Position numbers and translations under genes: made by a program. Positions 1-7,215 of a stretch of 11,798 bases of DNA are shown here, in pieces. Positions within the stretch are counted from its first letter, which is position 1. Each line of letters starts with the position of its first letter. Source of the DNA: Planctomycetota bacterium (GTDB lineage Bacteria; Planctomycetota; PLA2; JAEUHO01); assembly GCA_024639415.1 (NCBI GenBank), contig JAHEIK010000078.1, positions 1-11,798 on the forward strand. Direction: 5' to 3'. The notes beneath the pieces were generated by a model. It was given only the letters and a program-made list of their open reading frames with translations, did no database searches and was not told where the DNA came from.

Positions 1-2229
1 GGCGAGATCGACGACGTGCAGGTAGGACTGCCCCACGACCATGGGTCCCGGCCGTGAGTGCAGGTACTGGCCCGAGCACACGCTGTAGGGGCCACCGGCC
101 ATCGGGAGCGGTCCGCGGTTGAAGGTCGCAGCCAGGGGTGCGGCGGAGCCGGCGGGGTGCTTGAGCGTGAGGCGGTGCAAGGCCCCCCACGGCGCGTCGA
201 GGTCCAGTCCCCGCGCCTGCAGATCCCGTGTCGTGGCTTCGAGCGCGTCGAGCAGGAGTGCCGCACGCTCCCCCGGCGGCGCCCACGGGCTGTCGTCGGA
301 CTCGAACGCGCCGAGCAGCGCCTCGTCCAGGAGGTTCATCAGGCCCATCCAGTGCGCCGTGAGCTCGGGGCCGAGCAAGGGGGTGAAGACACGCCGCGCG
401 AGGTGGTGGTAGAGCAGATGCCACGGCAGGGCCGCCGTCGTGTCGTGCGTCTCGCTGCCGTCCCAGGCGAGCAAGCGGTCGAGCAGCGGTCCGAGGGTCG
501 GTCGCACGCGGCGCACGTCGCGCGCGTGGGGCTCGAGCACGGCGGAGCGAAAGCGGGGCGCCGCCAGGTTCACGGCGTCCCGCTGCAGCTCGCGCATGTC
601 GTCGGCCGTGAGGTCGCGCGCGCCTTCCAGGCACGCGCCGATGCGCTGCGCGCGGTAGTCCGGCTCGTAGAGGTGGCTCAGGTAGTGCGGATAGCTCCCA
701 TCCACGGACGGATGATTCGACGACACGACCTGGTCGTCCGGGCCCAGCTCGAGGCGCGGCAGTTCGTCGTCGGGCACCCAGCCGGTCCAGTCCGACGCCG
801 TCGTGCTGCCGTCGCGCGGGAAGGCCGGATGATCGTCGAGCGAGCGCTGGGGGACACGACCGAGCAGCCGGTAGGCGGCGCGACCGTCGGCGTCGGCCAC
901 GAGCAGGTTCTGCGCGGGCGAGCCGAAGGTCTGCGCAGCCTCGAGCGCAGCGCCGACGGTGCGCGCGCGACCCAACCCGAGGAAGGCCTCCATGTCGCGC
1001 GTGGGCTCATGCAGCGTCATGCGCAGGGACAGGGGCGGCCCCTCGTAGCCGGGGAAGGCGTCGGAAACCACCGGGCCGCGGTGCGTACGGCGCAAGCGAA
1101 ACGGCGCGGGGGCGCCGCCGCGGCGCGGCACGGCTTGGTGGTCGACGGCGAAGTCGCGCCAAGCGCCGTCGCAGCGATAGCGCTCGCCTGCGTCGTCCAC
1201 CTGCTCGAGCCACAGGTCGCAGTCGTCCAGCATGCCGTTCGTCAGGCCCCAGGCGACGGTGGGTGTACGGCCCACGACCACACCGGGCAGGCCGGGCAGC
1301 GACGCACCGACCGCCGCGTAGTCGCGACCGCGGACACTCGCCAGGTACCAGATGCCCGGCAGGCTCAGCTCGAGGTGCGGATCGCTCGCGACGAGGGGCT
1401 TGCCGCTGCGCGTCCGACCACCTCCGACGAGCCAGGCGTTGCTGCCGACGGTCGGCGCATCCGTGGGCAGGAAGCGCAGCGTGTCGCCGAGCCCCTCGGC
1501 GATACAGCGCGCGATCGCCAGCGCCCCCTCCCCGGGGACGCGCGGCAGGATGGCCTCCAGGTGCTCGGGCCGCTCGGCCAGCGTCTCGGCCAGGGCGGCG
1601 TAGACGGGAGCGGCGCGCCACTTGAAGCTGAGCCCCAGCGCCATGCCCTTGGACACCAGGATCGAGTCGACCGGCCCCCAGGGCTTCAGCGGCAGGCCCA
1701 GCAGGCGGTGCTCCAGCGGCTTGCTGCGCCGCAGCATGCGCACGCCGGCGTTCACCCCTCGCACGTAGGCGCGCAGCAGAGCACGCCCCTGCGCATCGCC
1801 GTGCGCCCACACGCCGCGGGCCGCCGGCAGCAGATCCAGGCCGCGCATGAGCCGATCGGCGTCCAGCGTGGAGCTTGCCTGCCCGAACGGCGGCAGGGCC
1901 ATGCTGCCCAGCGGGCGCTCCCCCACCACCTCGCTCAAGCGGCCACGCAGCACGCGCCGCATCATGTCCATCTGGAAGAAGCGATCGCGCGCGTGAAAGA
2001 AGCCCTGGACCGTGAAAGCGTCCGCGTCCGTCGAGGCGCGCACATGGGGCACGCCGTGCTCGTCGACGTGCGCTTCCACAGGACCCGCGAGCCCGGGCAG
2101 AGACAGCGAGCCGGAGGACGGCAGCTGCGATCTGCGCGAGAGCGTCCTGAGCAGAGGCGTGGCCAGCCGGCCGACGCCTGCGAGCAGCTTGTCGAGAGGA
2201 CGCCCGGCGGCGGCTACTCGTTGTGCCAC
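1..2229 (-). CDS. Penicillin acylase family (peptidase S45) N-terminal nucleophile hydrolase, C-terminus outside the window
   Basis: The frame is open for 743 codons from a GTG at 2229 to the left edge; family members are about 750-820 residues, so perhaps only the last few dozen are missing. These enzymes cleave amide bonds (beta-lactam side chains, acyl-homoserine lactones or related acylamides) after autoproteolysis into alpha and beta chains. Visible family marks: HGVPHVRAS (residues 58-66) and HARDRFFQMD (79-88) with GRLSE in the alpha region; VGSNAW with candidate nucleophile Ser263, which becomes residue 1 of the beta chain; SDPHL placing His285 at beta position 23, as in cephalosporin and AHL acylases; AWGLTNG further on; and a late VSSNHP segment. 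The alpha region of about 262 residues is long enough to include a linker. No clear signal peptide is visible, so location is uncertain. The GTG overlaps the mutase stop by 16 bases with only a weak ribosome site; no ATG is in frame before residue 87. Substrate cannot be read from sequence. Confidence 0.9.
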   Translation of the reverse strand, partial: MAQRVAAAGRPLDKLLAGVGRLATPLLRTLSRRSQLPSSGSLSLPGLAGPVEAHVDEHGVPHVRASTDADAFTVQGFFHARDRFFQMDMMRRVLRGRLSEVVGERPLGSMALPPFGQASSTLDADRLMRGLDLLPAARGVWAHGDAQGRALLRAYVRGVNAGVRMLRRSKPLEHRLLGLPLKPWGPVDSILVSKGMALGLSFKWRAAPVYAALAETLAERPEHLEAILPRVPGEGALAIARCIAEGLGDTLRFLPTDAPTVGSNAWLVGGGRTRSGKPLVASDPHLELSLPGIWYLASVRGRDYAAVGASLPGLPGVVVGRTPTVAWGLTNGMLDDCDLWLEQVDDAGERYRCDGAWRDFAVDHQAVPRRGGAPAPFRLRRTHRGPVVSDAFPGYEGPPLSLRMTLHEPTRDMEAFLGLGRARTVGAALEAAQTFGSPAQNLLVADADGRAAYRLLGRVPQRSLDDHPAFPRDGSTTASDWTGWVPDDELPRLELGPDDQVVSSNHPSVDGSYPHYLSHLYEPDYRAQRIGACLEGARDLTADDMRELQRDAVNLAAPRFRSAVLEPHARDVRRVRPTLGPLLDRLLAWDGSETHDTTAALPWHLLYHHLARRVFTPLLGPELTAHWMGLMNLLDEALLGAFESDDSPWAPPGERAALLLDALEATTRDLQARGLDLDAPWGALHRLTLKHPAGSAAPLAATFNRGPLPMAGGPYSVCSGQYLHSRPGPMVVGQSYLHVVDLA

Positions 2230-3617
2230 GTCGTCCCGATCTCGGGGTACGCACGCAGCCGCTCGCGGAACTGCTCCTTGATGCGCACCATCGCCTCCTG
2301 CGTGCGGCCCTCGAACACGAGGACCAGTTCGGGCAGGTTGGAGGACGGCCGCACGAGGCCCCAGCCGTCGTCGAACGTGACGCGTGCGCCGTTGATGTCG
2401 TTCACGCGCTCGCCGAAGGCCTCCTTGAACTCGGCCACGACGCGCTCCATGACCTCGTACTTCACCTCGTCGGCGCAGTCGACGTGGATCTCGGCGCTGG
2501 TCACGTACTGCGGGGCCTCGGCCAGCAACTCCGACAGCGGACGCCCCTCGGCGGCCACGTACTCGGCCAGGCGCAGGCCGGCGAACAGGCCGTCGTCGTA
2601 GCCGTGGAAGCCGTCGCGAATGAAGAGGTGGCCGCTGCGCTCGCCGGCGATGGGCGCCTGCTCCTCGACCATCTTCGTCTTGATGTAGGAGTGGCCCGTC
2701 TTCCACATCACGGGGCGGCCGCCGTGGGCCTCGATGTCCTCCGCGAGCGCCTGGCTGCACTTCACGTCGAAGACCACCGGTGCGCCCGGGTTGCGGGCGA
2801 GCACCGGACGGGCAAGCAGCATCAGCACGCGGTCCGCGTTGACGTCGTTGCCGAGGTGATCCTGCACGCCGAGGCGATCGCCGTCTCCGTCGAAGGAGAA
2901 GCCCAGGTCGGCGCCGGTCTCCTTGACCTTGGCTCGGATGGCTTCGCGCGCGGACAGCTCGCTGGGATTGGGGAAGTGGTTCGGGAAGTCGGCGTCGGGC
3001 TCGCAGAAAAGCGGCACGACGTCGACGCCGGCGCGGCGGTACGCCTCCACGCAGAACAGCGCGGCCGTCCCATTGCCCGGATCGAGCACGATCTTCAGCG
3101 GCTTCTTGATCTCGACGCGCCCGACCATGTCGTCGAGGTAGGCCGCGCTGAGGTCCTGCGTCTCGATCCGGCCCTCGCCCGCGGCGAACGCCCCGCGGCG
3201 GCAGATGCCCTCGAGGTGATCGATCTCCGGCTTGAGGAGGGTCTGGACGTAGTTGAGCGACATCTTGAGGCCGCTCCAGCCCTGCGGGTTGTGGCTTGCG
3301 GTGATCATCACGCCGGCCGGACTGTCGAGATGGATCTGGGCGAAGTACAGCGTGGGCGAGAGGCCGCAGCCGATGTCGACGACCGTGATGCCGGTCGCCG
3401 CCAGCCCGGCCGCGAAGTGATCGCGCAAGCGCGGGCTGTAGTGACGCAGGTCGTGGCAGACCACGACCCGGTCCATGCCGCGCTCGAGCGCCATGGTCCC
3501 GAAACCGCGGCCAAGCAGGTGCATCCCCTCGTCGGAGAGTTCGTCACCGGCGTCGGGGAAGATCTCGGGAACGCGACCGCGGACGTCGTACTCGCGGAAG
3601 AGCGTGGACTTGAGCAT
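2214..3617 (-). CDS. Phosphomannomutase/phosphoglucomutase (alpha-D-phosphohexomutase, COG1109)
   Basis: Interconverts hexose-6-phosphate and hexose-1-phosphate through a phosphoserine enzyme in the cytoplasm, feeding GDP-mannose or UDP-glucose and so LPS and exopolysaccharide synthesis. All four family loops are visible: TASHNP with catalytic Ser108, DGDGDR with metal-binding Asp243, Asp245 and Asp247, the sugar-binding GERSGH (325-330), and the phosphate-binding RPSSN (423-427). Length is 467 residues, normal for the AlgC/ManB group. I chose the ATG at 3617 because AAGGA lies 10 bases upstream and the protein then begins MLKSTLFREYDVRG, as is usual for the family. A TTG at 3638, overlapping the isomerase stop as TTGA, would add seven residues. 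It lies 17 bases after the isomerase and overlaps the acylase start, implying one transcript. Mannose versus glucose preference cannot be settled from sequence. Confidence 0.95.
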   Translation of the reverse strand: MLKSTLFREYDVRGRVPEIFPDAGDELSDEGMHLLGRGFGTMALERGMDRVVVCHDLRHYSPRLRDHFAAGLAATGITVVDIGCGLSPTLYFAQIHLDSPAGVMITASHNPQGWSGLKMSLNYVQTLLKPEIDHLEGICRRGAFAAGEGRIETQDLSAAYLDDMVGRVEIKKPLKIVLDPGNGTAALFCVEAYRRAGVDVVPLFCEPDADFPNHFPNPSELSAREAIRAKVKETGADLGFSFDGDGDRLGVQDHLGNDVNADRVLMLLARPVLARNPGAPVVFDVKCSQALAEDIEAHGGRPVMWKTGHSYIKTKMVEEQAPIAGERSGHLFIRDGFHGYDDGLFAGLRLAEYVAAEGRPLSELLAEAPQYVTSAEIHVDCADEVKYEVMERVVAEFKEAFGERVNDINGARVTFDDGWGLVRPSSNLPELVLVFEGRTQEAMVRIKEQFRERLRAYPEIGTTWHNE

Positions 3618-3627
3618 GACAGGGATG

Positions 3628-3632
3628 TCCTT
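3628..3632 (-). promoter_or_regulatory. Ribosome binding site of the phosphohexomutase gene
   Basis: On the minus strand AAGGA lies 10 bases before the ATG at 3617, just after the upstream stop codon. It favours that ATG over the upstream TTG at 3638, which has no comparable site. Confidence 0.6.
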
Positions 3633-3634
3633 GG

Positions 3635-4648
3635 TCAACGGGTCCGGTCGGACGTGAGGCCCGCCTGGACCAGCGCGTGGATGTGGACGAGCCCGACCGG
3701 CCGGCCCTCGTCGTCCACGACGGGCAGGAGGAAGATCGGCCGGGGCTGATGGTCTTCCATGAGCCGCAGCGCGTCGATGGCCAGCGCAGCGGCAGGCACC
3801 GCCGTCGGACCGCGCGTCATGAGCTCGCGCACGGGACGAGCGAGCAGGTCGCCGACACTACCGCTTGCGACCTGCATCGTGCGCCGGACGTCACCGTCGG
3901 TGAGGATCCCGACGAGCTTGCCGTCCTCGTCCACGACGTTCACGCCGCCCTGCGTATTGCGCGTGACGACCTCGAGGGTCTGGGCGAACGAGGCCGTCTG
4001 GGGGACGCACGGATTGGTGTGCTCACCGCGCAGGAGATCCACGATGCGCAGCGTGAGCTTGGTGCCGATCGCGCCGCTGGGATGGAACAGGCGGTAGTCC
4101 CCCATCCCGAAGCCGCGCTGCTCCATGAGCGCGACCGTCAACGCATCGCCGAGGGCAAGCGTCAGCGCGGCCGACACCGTGGGCACGAGTCCCGTCGGGT
4201 CCGCCTCCCGGATCTCGCCCCAGCTGAGGACCACCTCCGAGGCCTGGGCCAGCGGACTCTGCTCGGCGCCGGTCAGGGCGATGATCTTGGCGCCCAACTC
4301 GCGCATGACCGGCACCAGCTCGATCACCTCCCGCGTGCTGCCCGAGTTGCTGATGGCCAGCACGACATCGCGGGAGGTGACCAGACCCACGTCGCCGTGG
4401 AAGCCCTCCGCGGGGTGCAGGAACGACGCCGGGGTCCCCGTCGAGATGAGCGTGCTGGAGAGCTTCCGCCCGATCTGTCCCGACTTGCCCATGCCGCAGA
4501 CGATCACTCGTCCCGTACAGCTCAGCATCAGCTGCACGGCGCGGTCGAAGGACTCGGCCAGGGCGGGCATGCGCTCGAGCAGGCCGCTGAGAGCGTCGCG
4601 CTCGCCAGCGACGACGTCGGCTCCGATCTCGTGGGGCTTCTTCGTCAT
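3635..4648 (-). CDS. kdsD: Arabinose-5-phosphate isomerase, KdsD/KpsF family (SIS domain plus two CBS domains)
   Basis: Converts ribulose-5-phosphate to arabinose-5-phosphate, the first committed step to Kdo in the LPS inner core; cytoplasmic. The 337 residues match the family (about 320-340). The SIS domain (about 30-175) carries GMGKSG with Lys55, HPAEGFHGD (78-86), SNSGST (100-105), and the HPSGAIG segment with His189; Lys and His at these places are active-site residues in characterised members. A CBS pair follows: about 213-270 with GILTDGDVRR (247-256), and about 275-335 ending GLVHIHALVQAGL, very like E. coli KdsD. The ATG at 4648 starts the conserved region; the frame runs open upstream to 4903, but that part is arginine/glycine-rich non-family sequence lying over the divergent gene. 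No strong ribosome site precedes the ATG. First gene of the minus-strand operon. A capsule-type KpsF or regulatory paralogue would look similar. Confidence 0.93.
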   Translation of the reverse strand: MTKKPHEIGADVVAGERDALSGLLERMPALAESFDRAVQLMLSCTGRVIVCGMGKSGQIGRKLSSTLISTGTPASFLHPAEGFHGDVGLVTSRDVVLAISNSGSTREVIELVPVMRELGAKIIALTGAEQSPLAQASEVVLSWGEIREADPTGLVPTVSAALTLALGDALTVALMEQRGFGMGDYRLFHPSGAIGTKLTLRIVDLLRGEHTNPCVPQTASFAQTLEVVTRNTQGGVNVVDEDGKLVGILTDGDVRRTMQVASGSVGDLLARPVRELMTRGPTAVPAAALAIDALRLMEDHQPRPIFLLPVVDDEGRPVGLVHIHALVQAGLTSDRTR

Positions 4649-4735
4649 GACCAGCGCAGAGGATACGTGCAGCGACGGTGAGCGTGTCGGAAGCCGCGGG
4701 GTGTGACCGTCCAGACGCTCCGGCCGAGGTAGGAC
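4649..4735. promoter_or_regulatory. Divergent intergenic region between the isomerase and ComEC-DUF92 genes
   Basis: These 87 bases separate two divergent start codons, so promoters for the minus-strand envelope operon and for the plus-strand membrane gene should lie here or just inside the opposite gene. I see no convincing -35/-10 pair. GAGG and AGGA immediately before the GTG at 4736 can act as its ribosome site. The region is assigned by position, not by a motif. Confidence 0.4.
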
Positions 4736-7168
4736 GTGGCTCTCTCCCACCCTCGCCCGGCTCGGCCGCCCGGCCCAGGCCCCGAGCTGCCCTTGGCACC
4801 CGCAGCGCTCGCGCTGGCCACGGGCGTGGCGTGCGGCTACGCCACCCTCGGCCCGGCCGTGCTGGCCTGCGTGGCTCCGGTGGCGCTGATCCTCGCCGCA
4901 CACGAGGCTCGGCTACGGGCGCCGCTCTTCGCACTGCTGCTCGGGCTGCTTCTCGGCCGCGGCACGGCTCCGGAGACCACCCGCCCACCCGCCTTCTGCG
5001 CCACCGCCCTGCCTGCCGTCCACGTGCTCGAAGGTCGCCTGACCCACGTCGATCCGACGGGCGAGCGCAGCCAGCGCCTCGTGCTGCGCGTCGAGGCCCT
5101 GGGGCAGCCCGTGCGGCCGCTCGCACACACCGTGCGACTGCCTCTCGTCGTGCAGTCCCGCGGGTTCGCCCCGTGGCGCGCCGAGCAACTCACACCCGGC
5201 ACGCGCGTCCGCTGCCTCGCGCGCATCTCGCTACGACGCGGGCGCCTGCTCGGCACGGTGCACGACCGGAGGGCGCTCGAGATCCTCGCACCTGCGACCG
5301 GCCCGGGTGCGGCCATCGCCAGACTGCGGCACGAGGCCGCGTGGACCTTGTCGCGCGCCTTCGACGCGCGCGACGACGGCCTCGCGCGGGCGCTGCTCCT
5401 GGGCGATCGGGGGCGCCTCGATCCGGAGGACCGCCGGCTGTTTCGACGTACGGGGCAAGCACATCTGCTGGCCGTGTCCGGTCTGCACGTCGGGTTGCTC
5501 CTGGGCGGCCTGCTGTTTCTGCTGCGGGTGCTGGGCTGCGGCGCGCGACTCCTATGGAGCGTCGGCCTGCTGGCGGTGATCTTCTACGTTCCGTTTGCAG
5601 GGTCGCAGCCGAGCGCCGTGCGGGCGGGGACGGGTGCGGCCGTGTGGTTCATTGCGCGCCTCGCCGGGCGGCGGCCGCGCGGCGCCGCACTGCTCGTGAT
5701 CGTGGTGCTCCTCGTCTTGATGGCCCGCCCCAGCGCCGTAGGCGACGTGTCGTTCCAGTTGTCCTTCGCCGCCGTGACGGCGATCTTCCTCCTCGCGCGG
5801 CGACTGCGCGCCCTGCTCGTGGCCCCGCGACCGGTGATCGCAGGCCTGCTGCCGCCGCGCCGCGCCCCGCTGCGCAGCGCGCTCGCAATCTCCACGGCCG
5901 CCTGGATCGGTACCGCACCGTTCGTGGCGGAGCACATCGGCCGCCTCTGCCCCGCGGGACCGCTGCTCTCGCTGCCCGCGCTGCCACTCACGGCCGTGCT
6001 CCTGGGCTCCGGCTTCCTGCGACTGGTGTGTGAGCCGCTGGCGCCGCCGGCCGCTGCCGCAGGCTGGCTGTTCGAGACAGCAGCCGACCTGCTCCGTACG
6101 ACGCTCGCACTGGCGCGCAGCGCTCACCTGGATGCACACGAGGTCGCGCGCCCTGCCGCTGCGTGGTGGGCGCTGTACGCTGCAGCCCTCTGTGGCGTGC
6201 TGCGCGGGCGCGGCGCGAGGCGCGCGTTCGGCTGGGTCGCTCTCACCTGCATGCTTGGCGCGCTCTTCATCGCAACCGGCCTGCCGGGACTCACACGAGA
6301 GCGCACCCCCTGGATTCGGGGCGCCGAGGAGTACGATGCTCCCGACGTGGCGACGCTTCCGATCCCTGACGGCCTGCTGCTAGCTCCGGCGGGCGTCGTC
6401 TTGCCGGGCGCCCTGGAGGTCCTCGTCGCCGGTGCAGGCCTATTCGTATTCTCCCTCGTGGCGATCCGCCTGCGCTGGCTCGGCGCACGCGGCGCGGGCG
6501 CAGCATGGGCGCTGGGACTCCTGGCCTTCCTGATCTTCCACGGGCCGGGGCTGTGGTCGCTCGTCGCACCCTTCCTGGTCGCCACGCTTCTCGGCAAGTT
6601 GCCCGGGGCAGAGCGCTCGAAGGCGCGCGACCTGCGGCAGGTTCTGTGCAACGGCGTGCCGGCCTTCGCGGGCTGCCTCCTGGCGATCTCCGGCCGCCCC
6701 GATCTCGGCGGCCCGTTCTTCCTGGGAGCGCTCGCGTGCCTGGGCGCCGACACCTGCGCGACCGAGATCGGCATCCGCTACGGCGGTGCGCCCTTCCGTC
6801 TCGCGGGACGCGGCCCGATTCGGTCCGGCGAGAGCGGAGGCGTCACCGGCGCCGGCCTGCTCGCGACCCTGGGTGGCGCGGCGCTCGCCCCGGGCGCGTT
6901 CCTGCTTCTGACCGACCTGCCGCTGTACGGCGCCGGACTCCTCTGCGCGGCGGGTGTGGCCGGTTCGTTGCTCGACAGCATCCTCGGAGGCTGGCTGCAG
7001 TTCCGCGGTCGCGACGATGCGACCGGTGAGGTGACGGAGGTCTCCTGGCGAGGGTGCGTCGCAACCGAGCGGGTGAGCGGCTGGCGCTGGCTCGACAACG
7101 ACGCCGTCAACCTGGTCTCGGGCATGGCCTCGGGCGTGATCGCCGTGGCCCTCGCGCATCTGGTCTAG
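4736..7168 (+). CDS. Fusion membrane protein: ComEC/Rec2 competence channel core joined to a DUF92 (VTE6-like) domain
   Basis: 810 residues, mostly membrane segments. Residues 20-75 are hydrophobic N-terminal helices; 95-185 look like the soluble OB-fold region of ComEC (DUF4131); 215-510 are the Competence domain, with FRRTGQAHLLAVSGLHVG (236-253), QPSAVRAG (291-298) and RPSAVGDVSFQLSFAAV (331-347), all characteristic of ComEC, the inner-membrane channel for single-stranded DNA uptake. The usual C-terminal metallo-beta-lactamase domain is not recognisable. Residues about 560-810 instead match DUF92 (PF01940): RQVLCNG (634-640), GADTCATEIG (670-679), SGESGGVTGAG (697-707), GSLLDSILGG (743-752) and WLDNDAVNLVSG (785-796). 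Plant VTE6 of this family is a CTP-dependent phytyl-phosphate kinase; the bacterial role is largely unknown. Start is GTG with GAGG and AGGA close upstream. No stop separates the halves. DNA uptake is not proven by this gene alone. Confidence 0.88.
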   Translation: MALSHPRPARPPGPGPELPLAPAALALATGVACGYATLGPAVLACVAPVALILAAHEARLRAPLFALLLGLLLGRGTAPETTRPPAFCATALPAVHVLEGRLTHVDPTGERSQRLVLRVEALGQPVRPLAHTVRLPLVVQSRGFAPWRAEQLTPGTRVRCLARISLRRGRLLGTVHDRRALEILAPATGPGAAIARLRHEAAWTLSRAFDARDDGLARALLLGDRGRLDPEDRRLFRRTGQAHLLAVSGLHVGLLLGGLLFLLRVLGCGARLLWSVGLLAVIFYVPFAGSQPSAVRAGTGAAVWFIARLAGRRPRGAALLVIVVLLVLMARPSAVGDVSFQLSFAAVTAIFLLARRLRALLVAPRPVIAGLLPPRRAPLRSALAISTAAWIGTAPFVAEHIGRLCPAGPLLSLPALPLTAVLLGSGFLRLVCEPLAPPAAAAGWLFETAADLLRTTLALARSAHLDAHEVARPAAAWWALYAAALCGVLRGRGARRAFGWVALTCMLGALFIATGLPGLTRERTPWIRGAEEYDAPDVATLPIPDGLLLAPAGVVLPGALEVLVAGAGLFVFSLVAIRLRWLGARGAGAAWALGLLAFLIFHGPGLWSLVAPFLVATLLGKLPGAERSKARDLRQVLCNGVPAFAGCLLAISGRPDLGGPFFLGALACLGADTCATEIGIRYGGAPFRLAGRGPIRSGESGGVTGAGLLATLGGAALAPGAFLLLTDLPLYGAGLLCAAGVAGSLLDSILGGWLQFRGRDDATGEVTEVSWRGCVATERVSGWRWLDNDAVNLVSGMASGVIAVALAHLV

Positions 7169-7193
7169 GACGCGCCGATCTTCCCGGGCACGT

Positions 7194-7215
7194 GCTTGCG
7201 CCTAGGCGAACAAGC
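7194..7215. terminator. Hairpin between convergent genes, overlapping the radical SAM stop codon
   Basis: The 33-base gap between the plus-strand fusion gene and the minus-strand radical SAM gene runs into a near-perfect inverted repeat: GCTTG then palindrome CGCCTAGGCG (7199-7208), a two-base AA bulge, then CAAGC. It includes the radical SAM stop codon (TAG on the minus strand, 7202-7204). No T-run follows on either strand, so it is a candidate bidirectional terminator or transcript-end stabiliser rather than a classical intrinsic terminator. Confidence 0.45.

Noticed and set aside
1007..2254. 415-codon minus-strand frame overlapping the acylase
   Set aside because: Arg/Ala-rich and motif-free; the true acylase frame, open to the window edge, carries all S45 motifs.
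58..2601. 847-codon plus-strand open frame
   Set aside because: It runs antisense over the acylase and mutase genes, is rich in Arg, His and Gln without any domain, and is explained by scarcity of stops in GC-rich DNA opposite a real gene.
2223..3749. 508-codon plus-strand open frame
   Set aside because: Antisense shadow of the phosphohexomutase, whose catalytic motifs are all intact on the other strand.
3677..4681. 334-codon plus-strand open frame
   Set aside because: Antisense to the KdsD-like isomerase; composition is typical of a shadow frame.
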